Source: Gammaproteobacteria bacterium
Lineage (GTDB): Bacteria > Pseudomonadota > Gammaproteobacteria > JABABF01 > JAHRAO01
Assembly: GCA_020027215.1 (NCBI GenBank)
Contig: JAHRAO010000015.1
Coordinates: 1-64,000 of the forward strand
DNA length: 64,000 nucleotides
Direction: 5' to 3'
A program made the position numbers and the translations under genes. The notes under the pieces were generated by a model. It searched no databases. It had not been told where the DNA came from and saw nothing but the letters and a program-made list of their open reading frames with translations. How positions within the stretch are numbered: the stretch's first letter is position 1; each line of letters opens with the position of its first letter. Shown one piece after another: positions 29,830 to 38,525 of this stretch.

Positions 29830-30074
29830 CTATTTTTGTTATAATTTTTTATAATGAGATAATGATACTCATTATTGTAGCGTTGCATGGAGAGTAATTT
29901 TTGTTCCGGCTGTTGCCCCCACGAACGAAAGTCACGTACAGATACGGGATCGGTTGCTATAATATGAAGTATATCACCGGGTTGGAGATGGTAGAGTGCC
30001 TGTTGAGCACGTAGTAATGGCAATGGGCAGGTCAGACCAACGGTACTGAGGATTTGAGTGGCTCCATGTTTCAT
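29826..30074 (-). CDS. tusA: Sulfur carrier protein TusA
   Basis: Small sulfurtransferase that receives persulfide sulfur from IscS for tRNA 2-thiouridine synthesis or other sulfur relay. 82 residues from ATG 30074; a GTG at 30086 would add four. The active-site motif CPLP follows TVGLT as in the family, and the core DPVSVRDFRSWGQQ is clear. The start is head-to-head with bepA, so the promoter must lie inside bepA sequence. Confidence 0.94.
   Translation of the reverse strand: MKHGATQILSTVGLTCPLPLLRAQQALYHLQPGDILHIIATDPVSVRDFRSWGQQPEQKLLSMQRYNNEYHYLIIKNYNKNS
29851..29876. promoter_or_regulatory. Fur-box-like palindrome inside the 3' end of tusA
   Basis: Bases 29858-29876 match the 19-bp E. 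coli Fur consensus (GATAATGATAATCATTATC) at 17 of 19 positions. It sits in a longer inverted repeat, ATAATGAG (29851-29858) and CTCATTAT (29868-29875) around ATAATGATA. It lies about 29 nt upstream of perM on the minus strand and about 190 nt upstream of bepA on the plus strand. A fur gene is present at 34116. The site lies in coding DNA, so chance through codon choice cannot be excluded. Confidence 0.5.
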
Positions 30075-31565
30075 AGATATATGCACATAATAGCAAAAAT
30101 AATAATAACCGTCTGTTCTTTTTTATGCGTTTATGTTTACACCCATGCACAGCCCTCCCCCATTACCCGAGAATTGCCCGAATTTTCTGAAGGGGGCGAG
30201 ACATTATTTTCCACTAAATATAAGAAAAGATTAGGGCAGACATGGTTAAAAAACTTCCTCGCACAAGCCAAGACGACCGATGATCCACTTCTCTATGATT
30301 ATTTAGACTTCTTAATACACCAACTCGCCAAACACAGCCCGTTAACCGATAAAGAATTATCCATTGTCGTGGTAGATAATCCCACTATTAATGCTTTTGC
30401 AGTGCCCGGTGGGGTAATAGGAGTGCACACTGGATTATTAGTCTATGCCAAAAATGAAGACCAATTATCCGCAGTATTGGCGCACGAACTTGCCCATTTG
30501 AGTCAAGACCATTTTGCGCGCTTAGTTGCCCAACAAAAACGCGATACTTTGCCGAATATATTGGGGCTATTAACAGGTATTGCCTTACTCGGTGCGGGTT
30601 CCGATAGTCAGGCGGGTATCGCAACTATTGCTGCCACCCAAGCCGGTCTCTTACAAAGGCGTTTGCGATATAGCCGCAACTATGAAAAAGAAGCAGACCG
30701 CATTGCCATTGCCATTTTAGCGAATGCTGGCAGAGATCCGAATCAAGTTGCGGCAATGTTTGAGCAAATGCAGCAAGCGTACCGCTATCAAGCGCGCCCA
30801 CCCGAATTTCTATTGACCCACCCCATCACCCAACGCCGAATTGCCGACTCACAAAATAGAGCGGGACGTTATACGGTCAAACAAGAAAACCGCAACGATT
30901 ATCGGCAAAGTGAAAAATATTATCAATTAATGCGAGTGCAGGCGAAAATATCTCTGAGTCAAGACATAGCAAAATTAAAGGATTCATTTAAGGCGCAAGT
31001 TCACGATAACGGTATCGATTATTTTCAGCGCGCTTATCGATACGGTTTAGCGGTCGCAATGAATGAGTTGAATGAAACCACAAATGCACGGCATATTATG
31101 GCAAAAGAGTTAGCGCAGGATCCAAGCAGTATCCCGCATGTCATCGCCATGGCGACAATAGAAAACAGTAATCGCAATCCGCAAGCAGCGCTCTCGCTAC
31201 TCAAGAAGCATATATCCCTCAATCCCGACAACCATCCTCTGGTCATTGCCTACGCTAAAGCGAGTATGAGCATGGGGAATGCAGGTGATGCAATCAAAGT
31301 ATTGGTACGTCATGTACGCAAATACGGGCATCAACCGAATGTGTGGCGGCTATTAGCCGACGCTTATAGCATGGTGGGTAATGTATTAGGCAGTCATCAA
31401 ACACAAGCCGAGTATTACATGCTCTACGGTCAATTTGGTGTGGCGCGCAAACAGTTGCGCTACGCACTGCAATATGCTCGCGATAATCGTCTTGCCCGTT
31501 TGCAGATTGAAAGTCAACTGAAATATATTGAACATTTAGAAGAGGAGTATCAGCTTCTACAATGA
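30066..31565 (+). CDS. bepA: Periplasmic M48 metalloprotease BepA (YfgC) with TPR domain
   Basis: Protease and chaperone that helps assemble or degrade outer-membrane proteins such as LptD. About 499 residues from ATG 30066; a TTG at 30054 and an ATG at 30081 are alternatives. A signal peptide is visible (IIAKIIITVCSFLCV). The zinc motif HELAH is near 140-144 with the third ligand in NYEKEADRIA. The C-terminal half (about 300-495) is TPR-like. The stop overlaps pepP by 4 nt. BamB, its functional neighbour in outer-membrane biogenesis, is also in the window. Confidence 0.93.
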   Translation: MFHRYMHIIAKIIITVCSFLCVYVYTHAQPSPITRELPEFSEGGETLFSTKYKKRLGQTWLKNFLAQAKTTDDPLLYDYLDFLIHQLAKHSPLTDKELSIVVVDNPTINAFAVPGGVIGVHTGLLVYAKNEDQLSAVLAHELAHLSQDHFARLVAQQKRDTLPNILGLLTGIALLGAGSDSQAGIATIAATQAGLLQRRLRYSRNYEKEADRIAIAILANAGRDPNQVAAMFEQMQQAYRYQARPPEFLLTHPITQRRIADSQNRAGRYTVKQENRNDYRQSEKYYQLMRVQAKISLSQDIAKLKDSFKAQVHDNGIDYFQRAYRYGLAVAMNELNETTNARHIMAKELAQDPSSIPHVIAMATIENSNRNPQAALSLLKKHISLNPDNHPLVIAYAKASMSMGNAGDAIKVLVRHVRKYGHQPNVWRLLADAYSMVGNVLGSHQTQAEYYMLYGQFGVARKQLRYALQYARDNRLARLQIESQLKYIEHLEEEYQLLQ

Positions 31566-32884
31566 CCATCCCTGAAATCACCACTGAAGAATATCAACAG
31601 CGCCGCAGTCAATTTGCTATGCGCATTGGGGCACACAGCATTGCCATTATTCCCGCAGCTGTAGAACTCTACCGCAACGCCGATGTGACACATTCCTTCC
31701 GCCAAAATAGCGATTTTTATTACCTGAGCGGTTTCAATGAGCCCGATGCGGTTTTAATCATTATCGGTGGCGATGCAGGAGAAGACATTTTATTTTGTCA
31801 TCCCTACGATCCACATTACGAAATATGGAATGGACGGCGGGCAGGCGTAGAAGGGGCAATAGACACCTATCGTTTTGCCCGCGCTTACCCCATTGCCGAA
31901 TTGAATAAACGTCTCCTTGAGTTATGTCGAGGAAAAGAGCGCATTTACTATCCGTTAGGTCGCCACACACATAGTGATCAATGGATGTTACACACCATCA
32001 AAGAAATGTATCAGAACCATCGGGCGGGCTTCCATTACCCCGAGCAAATTTACCTCCCCAATCACATCTTACACGACATGCGTCTGCACAAAAGTCATGC
32101 CGAAATTGCTGTTATGCGCTATGCGGCAGCAGTATCCATCGACGCCCATCTGTGTGCGATGCGCAATTGTCATCCCGGCGGAAGCGAGCACGATCTCTCT
32201 ACCGATCTCATCCACCAATTTCATTTAGGCGGAGCCACTCACCCAGCATATGGTAGCATTGTCGCCGCAGGAAGCAATGCGTGCATTCTCCATTACAATG
32301 ATAACTGTGCCACCATTGCGGATGGAGATCTCGTGCTCATTGATGCTGGATGCGAAATTGATTGCTATGCCGCCGATATTACGCGTACTTTCCCCGCAAA
32401 TGGCCGTTTCACGCCTCGACAACGCGATATATATTCATTAGTGCTTCAAGCGCAAAAAGATGCCTTAGCAGTCATTCGGCCTGGGAAATCTTGGAATGAC
32501 TTCCATGATAGTGCAGTATCGTCTTTATCCCAAGGTTTGTTAGATTTAGGGCTGCTACAGGGTAGTATAGAAGAAGTGATCGACAAAAAATTATATCAGC
32601 AATTTTATATGCATCGGACTGGGCATTGGTTAGGTTTAGATGTTCACGATGTCGGGAGTTACGAGCACAACGGACAATGGCGACATTTAGAACCCGGGAT
32701 GGTGATGACGGTTGAACCGGGATTATACATTACTGAAAATTGCAGTGCGGTAGACGCACAGTGGCGCGGCATCGGCGTGCGCATTGAAGACAATGTTTTA
32801 GTCACCCCCGAAGGCAATGAGGTATTAACTCAAGCACTCCCCAAAGAAATAGACGAAGTAGAAGCAGCATGCGCCGCACTTTAA
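31562..32884 (+). CDS. pepP: Xaa-Pro aminopeptidase
   Basis: Removes N-terminal residues preceding proline. 440 residues. An N-terminal creatinase-like domain is followed by the pita-bread domain. Metal ligands are recognised in LIDAGCEIDCYAADITRTF (two Asp), HRTGHWLGLDVHD (His), MTVEPGLYI (Glu) and GVRIEDNVLV (Glu). It overlaps bepA by 4 nt and ubiH-like by 16 nt. Confidence 0.96.
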   Translation: MTIPEITTEEYQQRRSQFAMRIGAHSIAIIPAAVELYRNADVTHSFRQNSDFYYLSGFNEPDAVLIIIGGDAGEDILFCHPYDPHYEIWNGRRAGVEGAIDTYRFARAYPIAELNKRLLELCRGKERIYYPLGRHTHSDQWMLHTIKEMYQNHRAGFHYPEQIYLPNHILHDMRLHKSHAEIAVMRYAAAVSIDAHLCAMRNCHPGGSEHDLSTDLIHQFHLGGATHPAYGSIVAAGSNACILHYNDNCATIADGDLVLIDAGCEIDCYAADITRTFPANGRFTPRQRDIYSLVLQAQKDALAVIRPGKSWNDFHDSAVSSLSQGLLDLGLLQGSIEEVIDKKLYQQFYMHRTGHWLGLDVHDVGSYEHNGQWRHLEPGMVMTVEPGLYITENCSAVDAQWRGIGVRIEDNVLVTPEGNEVLTQALPKEIDEVEAACAAL

Positions 32885-34050
32885 TTGTTGGAGGCGGCAT
32901 TACGGGCTCGGCACTCGCCCTCGCTCTTGCCGAACGCAATTGTCAAGTCACTCTCATTGAACGCCAACCGGCGGAGGACGAATTTCCTTCGCTTGACGAA
33001 ACAGTTACTGGATTTGGCGAACGGGTGAGCACACTCAATTGGCAATCACACAATTTTTTGCAACAACTCGGTATCTGGCAAGATGTTGCCGCCCAACGCT
33101 TTTTAGCATTTATCCGTATGACAGTATGGGACGGTGATGGTAGCGGATATATTCACTTCACAGCTGCAGAGAATGATCTCAGTGCGCTCGGCTTTATCGT
33201 AGAAAACAAATTGATACAAGTGTCGCTGAATCGCCGACTCAAGCAACACCCACATATTCAACGCATTGAAGGAGAAGTAACCCATATCACGCAGAGCGCC
33301 AGTGATTGCACTGCCATAATGGATAACGGTGATACCCTACAGGGAGAATGGATTATTGGCGCAGATGGCGCCCAATCCCATATCGGCAAAATCGGCGGGT
33401 TTCGCACCCATCATTGGGATTATCACCAACACGCTATTATCGCCACCATACAATGTGAAAAATCACACCAACATACTGCGTGGCAGCGTTTTATGACGAC
33501 TGGTCCACTCGCCTTCTTACCGCTCGGTGGAAAAAATACACATTTTTATTCCATTGTCTGGTCATGTGACAGATCGTTAGCGGATGATTTAATCGGCATG
33601 GACGATACAGATTTTGCCGCCGCGCTGGGCACAGCAAGTGAATTTTGTTGCGGGGATATTCAAAATGTCAGCTCCCGTAAAAGCTTCCCACTTCATCATA
33701 CATGGGTAATGCGCAACCCCGCGCACCGCATTGTCTTGATTGGGGACGCCGCACAACGTATTCATCCTCTTGCTGGACAAGGACTTAATCTCGGGTTATC
33801 CGATGCCGCCAGAGTTGCCGTAACGATTGCGCAGGGTACACGATCGATCAATCAGGCACAATGGTTATCTCATTCTTTCTGCCATCACCCATATCACGTG
33901 GCAATGGGCATGGCGATAGGTGGACTGCATCATTTATTTAAATCCGATGCTTTACTATTACGCTGGGTGCGCAACAGTGGTATACAATGGGTAGAGAAAC
34001 AACAGATTATCAAACGCTGGTTTGTTGCCCAAGCGGCATTGGGTAATTAA
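32869..34050 (+). CDS. ubiH: UbiH/UbiF/VisC-family FAD monooxygenase
   Basis: FAD-dependent ring hydroxylase of ubiquinone biosynthesis. 393 residues. The dinucleotide fold is in LIVGGGITGSALALALAE, the middle GADGAQSHIG motif is seen, and the C-terminal FAD site is LIGDAAQRIHPLAGQGLNLGL. E. coli has pepP-ubiH-visC; here only one hydroxylase follows pepP, so it may cover more than one ring position. The exact regiospecificity cannot be read from sequence. Confidence 0.88.
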   Translation: MRRTLIVGGGITGSALALALAERNCQVTLIERQPAEDEFPSLDETVTGFGERVSTLNWQSHNFLQQLGIWQDVAAQRFLAFIRMTVWDGDGSGYIHFTAAENDLSALGFIVENKLIQVSLNRRLKQHPHIQRIEGEVTHITQSASDCTAIMDNGDTLQGEWIIGADGAQSHIGKIGGFRTHHWDYHQHAIIATIQCEKSHQHTAWQRFMTTGPLAFLPLGGKNTHFYSIVWSCDRSLADDLIGMDDTDFAAALGTASEFCCGDIQNVSSRKSFPLHHTWVMRNPAHRIVLIGDAAQRIHPLAGQGLNLGLSDAARVAVTIAQGTRSINQAQWLSHSFCHHPYHVAMGMAIGGLHHLFKSDALLLRWVRNSGIQWVEKQQIIKRWFVAQAALGN

Positions 34051-34115
34051 GTCGGCAGATTATTATTCCCATCATCAGCCAACAATGAAAATTATGCACA
34101 TATTTTTACGACATT

Positions 34116-34544
34116 ATGCCCGCACAAGATAATGCAGCACTGCGCCGCACTGGACTGAGGATCACTCTGCCGCGCATTAAAATATACAATATTCTTGTCG
34201 ATAAAAGCAAAAAAAAAGGTGACGAGCATCATTTAAGTGCAGAACAAATCTACTTGTATCTCCATGAAACCGGTGAAAATGTTAGTCTTCCCACAGTGTA
34301 TCGCGTACTCACCCAATTGGTTTCAGCGGGTTTGGTCATGCGCCATCGTTTTGATGGGCGGACAGTATACGAATTAGCAACCAAAGAACACCACGATCAT
34401 ATGCTTTGCATTGAAAGTGGAAAAGTCATTGAATTTCGCGATGACCTCATTGAAGAATTACAAAAAAATATAGCTCAAAAACACGGCTATCAACTCATTG
34501 ATCACGAATTAGTTTTATACGTCAAACCTGTTAAGGGAAAATAA
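34116..34544 (+). CDS. fur: Ferric uptake regulator Fur
   Basis: Iron-dependent repressor, 142 residues. A winged helix (LRRTGLRITLPRIKI, SLPTVYRVLTQLVSAGLV) is followed by the metal-binding dimerisation domain with EHHDHMLC and GKVIEF. The second cysteine of the first structural CxxC is replaced by serine (CIES) and the C-terminal cysteine pair is absent, so the structural Cys4 zinc site is not formed. Other Furs lacking this site are known. nnrE/D starts 4 nt after its stop. Confidence 0.95.
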   Translation: MPAQDNAALRRTGLRITLPRIKIYNILVDKSKKKGDEHHLSAEQIYLYLHETGENVSLPTVYRVLTQLVSAGLVMRHRFDGRTVYELATKEHHDHMLCIESGKVIEFRDDLIEELQKNIAQKHGYQLIDHELVLYVKPVKGK

Positions 34545-34548
34545 CAGC

Positions 34549-36033
34549 ATGAGCGCCTCGCAGGCAGTGTATCTCACAGCACAGGTGCGGGAATTAGATC
34601 GTATTGCCATTGAGCAATACAATATTCCCAGCATTCAATTGATGCGCCGCGCCGGTGAAGCGATGTTTTGCCAAATTGAACAAATGGCAGTGCCCAATAA
34701 AACATTAACCGTTTACTGTGGCACCGGCAATAATGGTGGCGATGGCTGGATGGTCGCCGGATTGGCTAAAAAACGCAACTATTCAGTGCAATTACTACAA
34801 GTAGGCGATGCAAAAAAAATCAGCGGCGATGCGCAACTCGCACGCCAATTTGCTTTATCGGTTGGGGTCGATGAGGTTTTATGGTCTGCCGAGTGCCAAC
34901 CACAGGGTCTAATTATTGACGCTCTACTCGGTACCGGATTGCAATGTGATCCGAGCGGGGATTACATGAGTGCCATTGAACAAATCAACAATAGTCAGTG
35001 TAAGGTGTTAGCGGCAGACATTCCTTCTGGATTATGTGCCGACAGTGGCTGGCCGGGGACACCGACCGTACATGCCGAGAAGACAGTCACTTTTGTGGGC
35101 AACAAGTGCGGTCTATACACTGGACGAGGGCGCACCTACAGCGGTAAGGTGCATTACGATACCTTAAACATACCCGAAGCCGCTTTTACTACTATACCGA
35201 GCGCACATCATTTACTATCCCTCCCTCAACTATTAGCACATTTTCCGCAACGCGCAATTGATGCACACAAAGGGCATTTTGGGCATTTGTTCATCATCGG
35301 CGGCGATCAAGGAATGGGTGGAGCCCCTATTCTAGCCGCACTTGCCGCCGCACATATAGGGACAGGGCTGGTCTCTCTATGCACGCATCCCGATCACCCA
35401 TCAATACTCCCCCACCACCCTGAAATTATGGTGCATAGAGTGGCTTCGGGACAAGAATTAATCCCACTATTGAGTGACGCTTCTGCCATAGTGATCGGCC
35501 CCGGATTAGGTCAACGCACTTGGGGACAGCAATTATTAGATACAGTGCTCCATTCCGACAAAAAACTCTTATTGGACGCAGACGCACTGAATTTAATTGC
35601 CACCCGCCAAGTACAATACAATCGACGCAACGCAGTGATCACCCCGCATCCCGGCGAAGCAGGCGCATTATTAAACAAAACGAGCGAAGATATTCAACGA
35701 CAAAGATTTAATGCCGCACAAGCCTTATACGACCGTTACGCAGAGGCGGTGGTCTTAAAAGGAAGCGGCACTTTAATTTGCACTGGTACGCATACCGATA
35801 TTTGCCCTTACGGTAACGCCGGTATGGCGAGTGGCGGAATGGGAGATCTACTCAGTGGGGTGATAGGTGGTCTTCTTGCCCAAGGATGTGCAACGCATGA
35901 TGCGGTGCGCTTAGGGACATGTTTACATGCGCGGGCGGGCGACATTACCGCAGCGCACAAAGGGCAGCACGGCATGCTCGCCAGTGATTTATTACAACCC
36001 ATGCGACAACTGCTCAATGGACAGTTATTGTGA
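34549..36033 (+). CDS. nnr: Bifunctional NAD(P)H-hydrate epimerase / ADP-dependent dehydratase
   Basis: Repairs damaged NADHX and NADPHX. 494 residues. The N-terminal YjeF epimerase domain (about 1-215) has YCGTGNNGGDGWMVAG. The C-terminal kinase-like dehydratase (about 230-490) has GGDQGMGGAPILAALAA and NAGMASGGMGDLLSGVI. The start of tsaE lies inside its last 17 nt, the same nnr-tsaE-amidase order as in E. coli. Confidence 0.96.
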   Translation: MSASQAVYLTAQVRELDRIAIEQYNIPSIQLMRRAGEAMFCQIEQMAVPNKTLTVYCGTGNNGGDGWMVAGLAKKRNYSVQLLQVGDAKKISGDAQLARQFALSVGVDEVLWSAECQPQGLIIDALLGTGLQCDPSGDYMSAIEQINNSQCKVLAADIPSGLCADSGWPGTPTVHAEKTVTFVGNKCGLYTGRGRTYSGKVHYDTLNIPEAAFTTIPSAHHLLSLPQLLAHFPQRAIDAHKGHFGHLFIIGGDQGMGGAPILAALAAAHIGTGLVSLCTHPDHPSILPHHPEIMVHRVASGQELIPLLSDASAIVIGPGLGQRTWGQQLLDTVLHSDKKLLLDADALNLIATRQVQYNRRNAVITPHPGEAGALLNKTSEDIQRQRFNAAQALYDRYAEAVVLKGSGTLICTGTHTDICPYGNAGMASGGMGDLLSGVIGGLLAQGCATHDAVRLGTCLHARAGDITAAHKGQHGMLASDLLQPMRQLLNGQLL

Positions 36034-36478
36034 TCTTAACGAAAATGATATGCTGGCGACAGCAGAGAAAATAGGCAAAACTGCTCGGGATGGGGGCATT
36101 CTATTTTTGCGGGGCATGCTCGGAGCGGGAAAAACAACATTCTGCCGTGGGGTTTTAGCAGGCATGGGATACAATGGGAGGGTCAAGAGCCCTAGTTATA
36201 CTTTGATTGAGCCCTACACCATTGACAAACAAAAAGTATTTCACATTGATTTGTATCGCATCACCCACTCTGAAGAATTAGAATTGATGGGGCTACGCGA
36301 TTGTTTTGACTATAACAACTTCTGTTTAGTGGAATGGCCCGAACACAGCTATGGATGGTTACCACAGCCAGACATGGAACTCAATATCATGATTACGCCA
36401 CCATATCGGCGACTCTACTATAAATCATATAATGCAAAAGGACAACGCTTGTGCCAATGTTTCAGCGCACACAGCTAA
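36017..36478 (+). CDS. tsaE: tRNA threonylcarbamoyladenosine synthesis ATPase TsaE
   Basis: ATPase of the TsaBDE complex that makes t6A on tRNAs reading ANN codons. 153 residues from ATG 36017. Walker A GMLGAGKTT is at 33-41, then SPSYTLIEPY and HIDLYRI, and LVEWPEH near 115. No ribosome site precedes it, so translation presumably depends on nnr. The gene overlaps the amidase by up to 28 nt. Confidence 0.95.
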   Translation: MDSYCDLNENDMLATAEKIGKTARDGGILFLRGMLGAGKTTFCRGVLAGMGYNGRVKSPSYTLIEPYTIDKQKVFHIDLYRITHSEELELMGLRDCFDYNNFCLVEWPEHSYGWLPQPDMELNIMITPPYRRLYYKSYNAKGQRLCQCFSAHS

Positions 36479-37611
36479 CTCACTACATTTTTATTGCTTT
36501 CTTTGTCGCACTGCCGACGATGGGCGTTGCCAATACCATCAAAGATATTCGCTTATGGCAATCGCCACAAAACACCCAAATAGTGATTGAGGTAACGCAA
36601 AAACCGCAATACAAATATTTCTACCTCTCTAACCCCGTGCGTTTAGTGATCGATTTTTACCACACCACATTAAAAACCGATATCAATAAAATCAACATAC
36701 AAGGCACTGTCATTCATCGTATACGTACAGGGAATAGTAAACCCAACGTGCGGCGTATCGTACTCGATTTGCGTAAAGAAGCACAATATAAGGTTTATCA
36801 TTTATCACCGAACAAGCACTACCGCCACCGCATTTTCATCAATTTAGCCTCGCACGGGCGCACCGCATCACCCATTTTTGAAAAATTAGAGCGGCATACC
36901 GTTATTGTCATAGATCCTGGACACGGCGGGGAAGATCCAGGAGCACCCCACCACGGAATCAAAGAAAAAAATGTCGCCATGTCCATTGCGCGCTATTTGG
37001 CACAATTCCTTGCACGACACGATGAGTATAAAGTATTGCTCACGCGTGATGGCGATTACAATGTCAGTTTGCATCAACGTAGAAACTTCGCCCGCTCCCA
37101 TCAAGCTGATTTACTGATCTCGGTGCATGCCGACGCCTATGCTACTAAAACAAAGAATTCTCCCAGTGGTCTTGCTGTATATATTTTGGATGCAGACAAA
37201 ACAAGCAGTGCCGAAGCGAGTTTTCTTGCCGAACGCGAAAATAAATCTGACCTCATCGCTGGGGTCGTATTAGATAATAAAGATGATATTCTTGCCGAGA
37301 TTTTAACTTCCCTGTCTATGTCGGCAACCTTAGAAACGAGTAATGCGATCGGCAAAATGGTACTGCAAGAATTATCCCAAGTCGGCAAACTGCATAAAAG
37401 AGGCGTAGGCTACGGCAATTTCACTATTTTACGTTCCCCTGATGTGCCGGCAATTCTTGTAGAAAGCGGTTTTCTGACTAATCCAACCGAAGCGCGCAAA
37501 TTAAAGCAGAAGGTCTATAGAAAAAATATTGCCCAATCAATTTATCACGGCGTGCATAAATATTTCAAACAAGTCGCTCGCCAAGAGGTGTATCGGCGCA
37601 AGAAAAGTTAA
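36451..37611 (+). CDS. amiC: N-acetylmuramoyl-L-alanine amidase (AmiB/AmiC type)
   Basis: Periplasmic zinc amidase that splits septal peptidoglycan. 386 residues from GTG 36451, or 384 from ATG 36457. A signal peptide covers roughly 7-27, an AMIN domain about 30-125 (IRLWQSPQNTQIVIEV, RLVIDFY), and an Amidase_3 domain about 150-375. The latter carries VIDPGHGGEDPGA, LISVHADAY and ILVESGFLTNP. In E. coli mutL comes next; here rpsT does. Confidence 0.94.
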   Translation: MPMFQRTQLTHYIFIAFFVALPTMGVANTIKDIRLWQSPQNTQIVIEVTQKPQYKYFYLSNPVRLVIDFYHTTLKTDINKINIQGTVIHRIRTGNSKPNVRRIVLDLRKEAQYKVYHLSPNKHYRHRIFINLASHGRTASPIFEKLERHTVIVIDPGHGGEDPGAPHHGIKEKNVAMSIARYLAQFLARHDEYKVLLTRDGDYNVSLHQRRNFARSHQADLLISVHADAYATKTKNSPSGLAVYILDADKTSSAEASFLAERENKSDLIAGVVLDNKDDILAEILTSLSMSATLETSNAIGKMVLQELSQVGKLHKRGVGYGNFTILRSPDVPAILVESGFLTNPTEARKLKQKVYRKNIAQSIYHGVHKYFKQVARQEVYRRKKS

Positions 37612-37640
37612 GCGCATATTCATTTCAATATGGGGCACAC

Positions 37641-37669
37641 TTGACAAAACGTACCACAATTGTGATAAT
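37641..37669 (+). promoter_or_regulatory. rpsT promoter
   Basis: A perfect -35 TTGACA (37641-37646) and a GATAAT -10 (37664-37669) are separated by 17 bp. The expected leader of about 30 nt contains GAGG six bases before the GTG start of rpsT. Confidence 0.8.
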
Positions 37670-37705
37670 AGGCATCTTATTCACTCTGTAGGCACGAGGT
37701 ATTTT

Positions 37706-37981
37706 GTGGCAAATTCATTACAGGTGCGCAAACGCGCGCGACAATCTGAAAAAAGGCGACAACACAACGCCAGCTTAAAATCGGCAATGAACACAAGAAT
37801 TAAAACTGTGCGTACTGCTATCCGCAAAAATGACAAAGATACCGCCCAGAAACTTTATCGCGAAACGGTATCCGCTATGGATAAGTTAGTCAATAAAAAA
37901 ATCATTAAAAAAAATAAAGCGTCACGCCATAAGTCACGCCTCAATCAACACATCAAAAATATATCTAACGCTGTTGCGTGA
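37706..37981 (+). CDS. rpsT: Small ribosomal subunit protein bS20
   Basis: 91-residue, strongly basic 16S rRNA-binding protein beginning ANSLQVRKRARQSEKRR. The start is taken at GTG 37706 because GAGG lies 6 nt upstream and the family N-terminus begins exactly there. E. coli rpsT likewise uses a rare start (UUG) that takes part in autoregulation. The 3' end overlaps the convergent ccmG by 17 nt. Confidence 0.96.
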   Translation: MANSLQVRKRARQSEKRRQHNASLKSAMNTRIKTVRTAIRKNDKDTAQKLYRETVSAMDKLVNKKIIKKNKASRHKSRLNQHIKNISNAVA

Positions 37982-38525
37982 CGCCTTGGCGGGCATGGCC
38001 TACCGAGAATAAAGGGGAAACTTTGTCTTCCCATACTGTGCGGGTCAATTCCCCAACTTGTTTGAACAACACTATTCCATCGCGAGAGATCACATAGGTC
38101 TCAGGGACTCCGTAAACACCGATATCCAAACCGAACATTCCTTGTTCATCTAATAATGAAAAGCGATACGGATCACCGTGCATCGTTAACCATTTCAGCG
38201 CATTGGTCTGTAGATCTTTATAATTGATCCCGATAATCGGCACTCCGCGCTCGGCTAACTCCATTAATAGTGGATGTTCATAAATACAGTTCACGCACCA
38301 ACTCGCCCACACATTGAGCAAAAAAGGCTGTGGCGGTAAATCAGCGCGACGCATGCGGCTTTTCGTGTGCAAGGTGGGGAGATCAAAATCGGGCAACGAT
38401 TGACCAATTAAAGGTGATGGAAGCAATTGGGGATCCAAATATAATCCTTTGAATAAAAATCCCGCTAACACGGCAAACACAATGACCGGTAAAAATAATT
38501 TCAGGTGGGTGGATTTATTCATCAC
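37965..38525 (-). CDS. ccmG: Cytochrome c maturation thioredoxin CcmG (DsbE)
   Basis: Membrane-anchored periplasmic thioredoxin that reduces apocytochrome c. 186 residues: N-terminal anchor helix about 10-27, thioredoxin fold with active site WCVNC, followed by the conserved GINYKD and GVYGVPETYVI segments that mark the CcmG group. It overlaps ccmF by 11 nt. Confidence 0.95.
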   Translation of the reverse strand: MMNKSTHLKLFLPVIVFAVLAGFLFKGLYLDPQLLPSPLIGQSLPDFDLPTLHTKSRMRRADLPPQPFLLNVWASWCVNCIYEHPLLMELAERGVPIIGINYKDLQTNALKWLTMHGDPYRFSLLDEQGMFGLDIGVYGVPETYVISRDGIVLFKQVGELTRTVWEDKVSPLFSVGHARQGVTQQR

